DNA from: JAAYCU01 sp964642815
GTDB taxonomy: Bacteria; Planctomycetota; Phycisphaerae; UBA1845; PWPN01
DNA length: 14,548 bases
Reading direction: 5' to 3'
Assembly (NCBI GenBank): GCA_964642815.1
Contig: CAZXSA010000129.1
Location: forward strand, 1-14,548
The notes below the pieces were generated by a model. It searched no databases, had not been told where the DNA came from, and was given only the letters and a program-made list of their open reading frames with translations. Below are positions 13,300 through 14,548 of this stretch, one piece after another. A program made the translations under genes and the position numbers. Position 1 is the first letter of the stretch. Every line of letters begins with the position of its first letter.

Positions 13300-13540
13300 C
13301 GACCATGAAAAAATTCCACCCAGAAGAAGAGTACATTAATAATATATTATTTTTTAATCTAGTAGGTAAATGCCCATATTACCCTTATGTTTGGTTCCCT
13401 AACAACTAGATTGTATACCCGTACGTAATTTTATGTTATTTTCTGCCAAGGACTTACGAACAAGTTAGGCGTTTTTTACATGAAAATAGCAAGCCCGAAA
13501 GAATTTCATGATGTTGATTGAGGTCTTTTTGTTAATCTGG
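13300..13540. other. Low-GC intergenic stretch rich in inverted repeats
   Basis: This is the AT-rich part of the 680-base gap between the ROK kinase and the secreted-protein gene, in sharp contrast with both flanks. It holds a 14-base palindrome AATAATATATTATT (13338-13351) and AATCTAGT (13356-13363) paired with ACTAGATT (13405-13412), inside which GGTAA (13365-13369) pairs with TTACC (13379-13383). A 34-codon ORF (13305-13409, starting MKKFHPEEEYINN) runs through it without a clear ribosome binding site. It probably contains divergent promoter elements, but no single minus-strand promoter for the kinase can be singled out. Confidence 0.4.
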
Positions 13541-13569
13541 TTGAAATCAATCACGCAATCGGTTAATAT
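13541..13569 (+). promoter_or_regulatory. Candidate promoter for the secreted-protein gene
   Basis: TTGAAA (13541-13546) is followed after 17 bases by TAATAT (13564-13569). It would give a long leader of about 290 bases before the gene at 13869. Just downstream, CAAACGCATC (13588-13597) and GATGCGTTTG (13645-13654) are perfect ten-base inverted repeats that could form a leader stem. AT-rich sequence makes chance promoter-like matches common here. Confidence 0.35.
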
Positions 13570-13714
13570 ACTAATAGGCAAATGGCTCAAACGCATCTTT
13601 CTGCTTACGTGATCGGAAAATTGTCTTGATTCCGTGCAGCGCATGATGCGTTTGGGATATGTTTTGGGGCGGTTGTGCCGCGGTTTTGCTTCGTTTTCAA
13701 GAGACGCGGCGACA

Positions 13715-13789
13715 ATGAGGAGGGAAAGGAGGACTCATATCGCGCATGAAGCATATCGCTTGTGTTGGTTTTTGTTATTAGTGTTTTAG
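13715..13789 (+). CDS. Possible 24-codon leader peptide
   Basis: The ORF begins MRRERRTHIAHE and ends with a hydrophobic LCWFLLLVF, so it looks like a basic head plus a short membrane-like tail. It stops ten bases before a terminator-like hairpin and 79 bases before the secreted-protein gene. No strong ribosome binding site precedes its ATG. A purine-rich AGGAGGGAAAGGAGGA lies inside it and could instead serve an overlapping 11-codon ORF starting at 13746 (MKHIACVGFCY), although 13 bases away. Either ORF may be accidental. Confidence 0.25.
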   Translation: MRRERRTHIAHEAYRLCWFLLLVF

Positions 13790-13798
13790 GTTTGTGTG

Positions 13799-13842
13799 GC
13801 GTGACGTGATCTCGTGGATCAAGTGTCGCGACGCAATTTTTT
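13799..13842 (+). terminator. Terminator-like hairpin just upstream of the secreted-protein gene (possible attenuator)
   Basis: GCGT (13799-13802) pairs with ACGC (13831-13834). Inside, after a 2x2 mismatch, are two further CG pairs, then TGATC/GATCA around a small loop, with a bulge on the right arm. Two As and then six Ts (13837-13842) follow. The stem is imperfect, but the T-run and the position 26 bases before the start codon suggest premature termination control. Confidence 0.4.
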
Positions 13843-13853
13843 CTCTATGGAGG

Positions 13854-13862
13854 AAAAGGAGG
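13854..13862 (+). promoter_or_regulatory. Very strong ribosome binding site
   Basis: AAAAGGAGG is followed by a six-base spacer to the ATG at 13869, close to the ideal Shine-Dalgarno arrangement and the strongest in the window. It fixes the start of the secreted protein and suggests high expression. Confidence 0.8.
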
Positions 13863-13868
13863 TTTCGG

Positions 13869-14548
13869 ATGAGAAGCTTAGTAGGTATTTTGGTTTGCTC
13901 CATGCTGGCCGGCACGGCGTCGGCGGCGGTTATTACCTGGGATATGGGCGTAGCCCTCGATAGCAATAGCCAGATCTCCAAGATGACGAAGTCGGAAGAT
14001 GGGTATGGGGATATCGCTTCCGGTGATTTTAATTCACCGGTAAACGCGGGGATCAATGCAACCGTCCAAGGCCCCTACACCGCCTACTCGCGGTTTGTCG
14101 ACACCGGTAATCATGGAAATGATGGGTTCACCTACCAGAACGGCGTCAACGGGAGTGTCGCTCAGACCTTTACGATCGACGCGATCCTTCGGGGCGAGAG
14201 TGCGGTCAATTCTACGGGCCGCTCCGCGAGTATTCGCGTTGGCAACAACGGCGGGACTGCGTCCGGCCAGCTTGGGATCGAGCCTGGCTCAGCTTGGAAC
14301 AATGTACCAGGCCTTACTGATCCTGGCGGCAACTCGCTGTGGATCACTGTCCGCAACGGTGCCTTTGTTCCGTTTGGTTTCCTCTTCACCCAGACCACGA
14401 CCGCTCATGGCTGGCGGGCTATTCGCCTGGTATCACCCGGTGACGGCAGCCTTCTGTTTTATGACTTCGGTGAGGGGTCTGGCACAGGTACCTTGGTGGG
14501 CACGGTTCCTGCTGGCAGCATGCCGGCAGGGGCTTCCGTGAGCGCCCT
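13869..14548 (+). CDS. Secreted protein of unknown function, cut by the window end
   Basis: The first 226 codons are present and the frame is open to the last base, so the C-terminus is missing. Residues 1-19 (MRSLVGILVCSMLAGTASA) form a clear signal peptide, with cleavage predicted after TASA. The mature part is rich in G, N, S and T with few charges and almost no cysteine (ITWDMG, DGFTYQNGVNGS, IRVGNNGG, AWNNVPG, LLFYDFGEGSG). This resembles beta-rich extracellular proteins; many planctomycete proteins with such N-termini end in a PEP-CTERM sorting signal, which would lie outside this window. No enzyme motif is visible. The start is fixed by AAAAGGAGG six bases before the ATG. A long structured leader precedes it. 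Confidence 0.85.
   Translation, partial: MRSLVGILVCSMLAGTASAAVITWDMGVALDSNSQISKMTKSEDGYGDIASGDFNSPVNAGINATVQGPYTAYSRFVDTGNHGNDGFTYQNGVNGSVAQTFTIDAILRGESAVNSTGRSASIRVGNNGGTASGQLGIEPGSAWNNVPGLTDPGGNSLWITVRNGAFVPFGFLFTQTTTAHGWRAIRLVSPGDGSLLFYDFGEGSGTGTLVGTVPAGSMPAGASVSA

Noticed and set aside
13398..13469. CCTAAC (13398-13403) and GTTAGG (13464-13469) resemble integron attC core sites
   Set aside because: The inner L-box pairing expected after the five-base spacers is absent and no integrase or cassette gene is nearby, so the six-base match is probably chance.
13778..14056. 92-codon minus-strand frame across the secreted-protein start
   Set aside because: It overlaps the signal peptide region of a gene with a near-ideal ribosome binding site and shows no domain.

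Overview
The window looks like chromosomal DNA of a GC-rich planctomycete-type bacterium. This is inferred from gene content: a eukaryote-like UDP-N-acetylhexosamine pyrophosphorylase, a Tat-exported DUF362 protein, an ECF sigma factor with a zinc-finger anti-sigma factor, a large exported PDZ protein, short GC-rich intergenic repeats and a secreted protein with a short signal peptide. No phage, transposase, CRISPR or RNA gene was recognised.

Positions 1-4375 are minus strand. rlmN (23S rRNA/tRNA methyltransferase) lies downstream of two adjacent paralogous membrane proteins of unknown function, which are lower in GC than their surroundings and appear translationally coupled. A repeat-rich gap separates them from an exported DUF362 protein. 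A divergent promoter then drives a UAP1-like pyrophosphorylase (4513-5949), which would supply UDP-GlcNAc-type sugar nucleotides. Two perfect hairpins follow it. Next is an orphan NtrC-type response regulator (6230-7630) whose receiver and DNA-binding domains look intact, but whose AAA+ domain has lost the GAFTGA loop, the Walker B acids and one arginine finger. smpB (ribosome rescue) converges on it.

Positions 8344-9794 hold a transcription unit: a perfect TATAAT, a possible leaderless 14-codon ORF, an ECF sigma factor with a TTG start, an overlapping membrane anti-sigma factor, and an intrinsic terminator. The next gene encodes a 711-residue exported protein with a C-terminal PDZ domain. 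Its best ribosome binding site and ATG lie in frame upstream but are cut off by an amber codon. It converges on a ROK-family sugar kinase across a gap holding a diverged direct repeat and a hairpin.

The last part is a low-GC stretch full of dyads, then a candidate promoter, a short leader ORF, a terminator-like hairpin with six Ts and a very strong ribosome binding site. These precede a secreted protein that runs off the window end. That leader resembles an attenuation region and, with the degenerate regulator, the amber-interrupted PDZ gene and the paralogous membrane pair, is among the least ordinary content here. No complete new system could be demonstrated.
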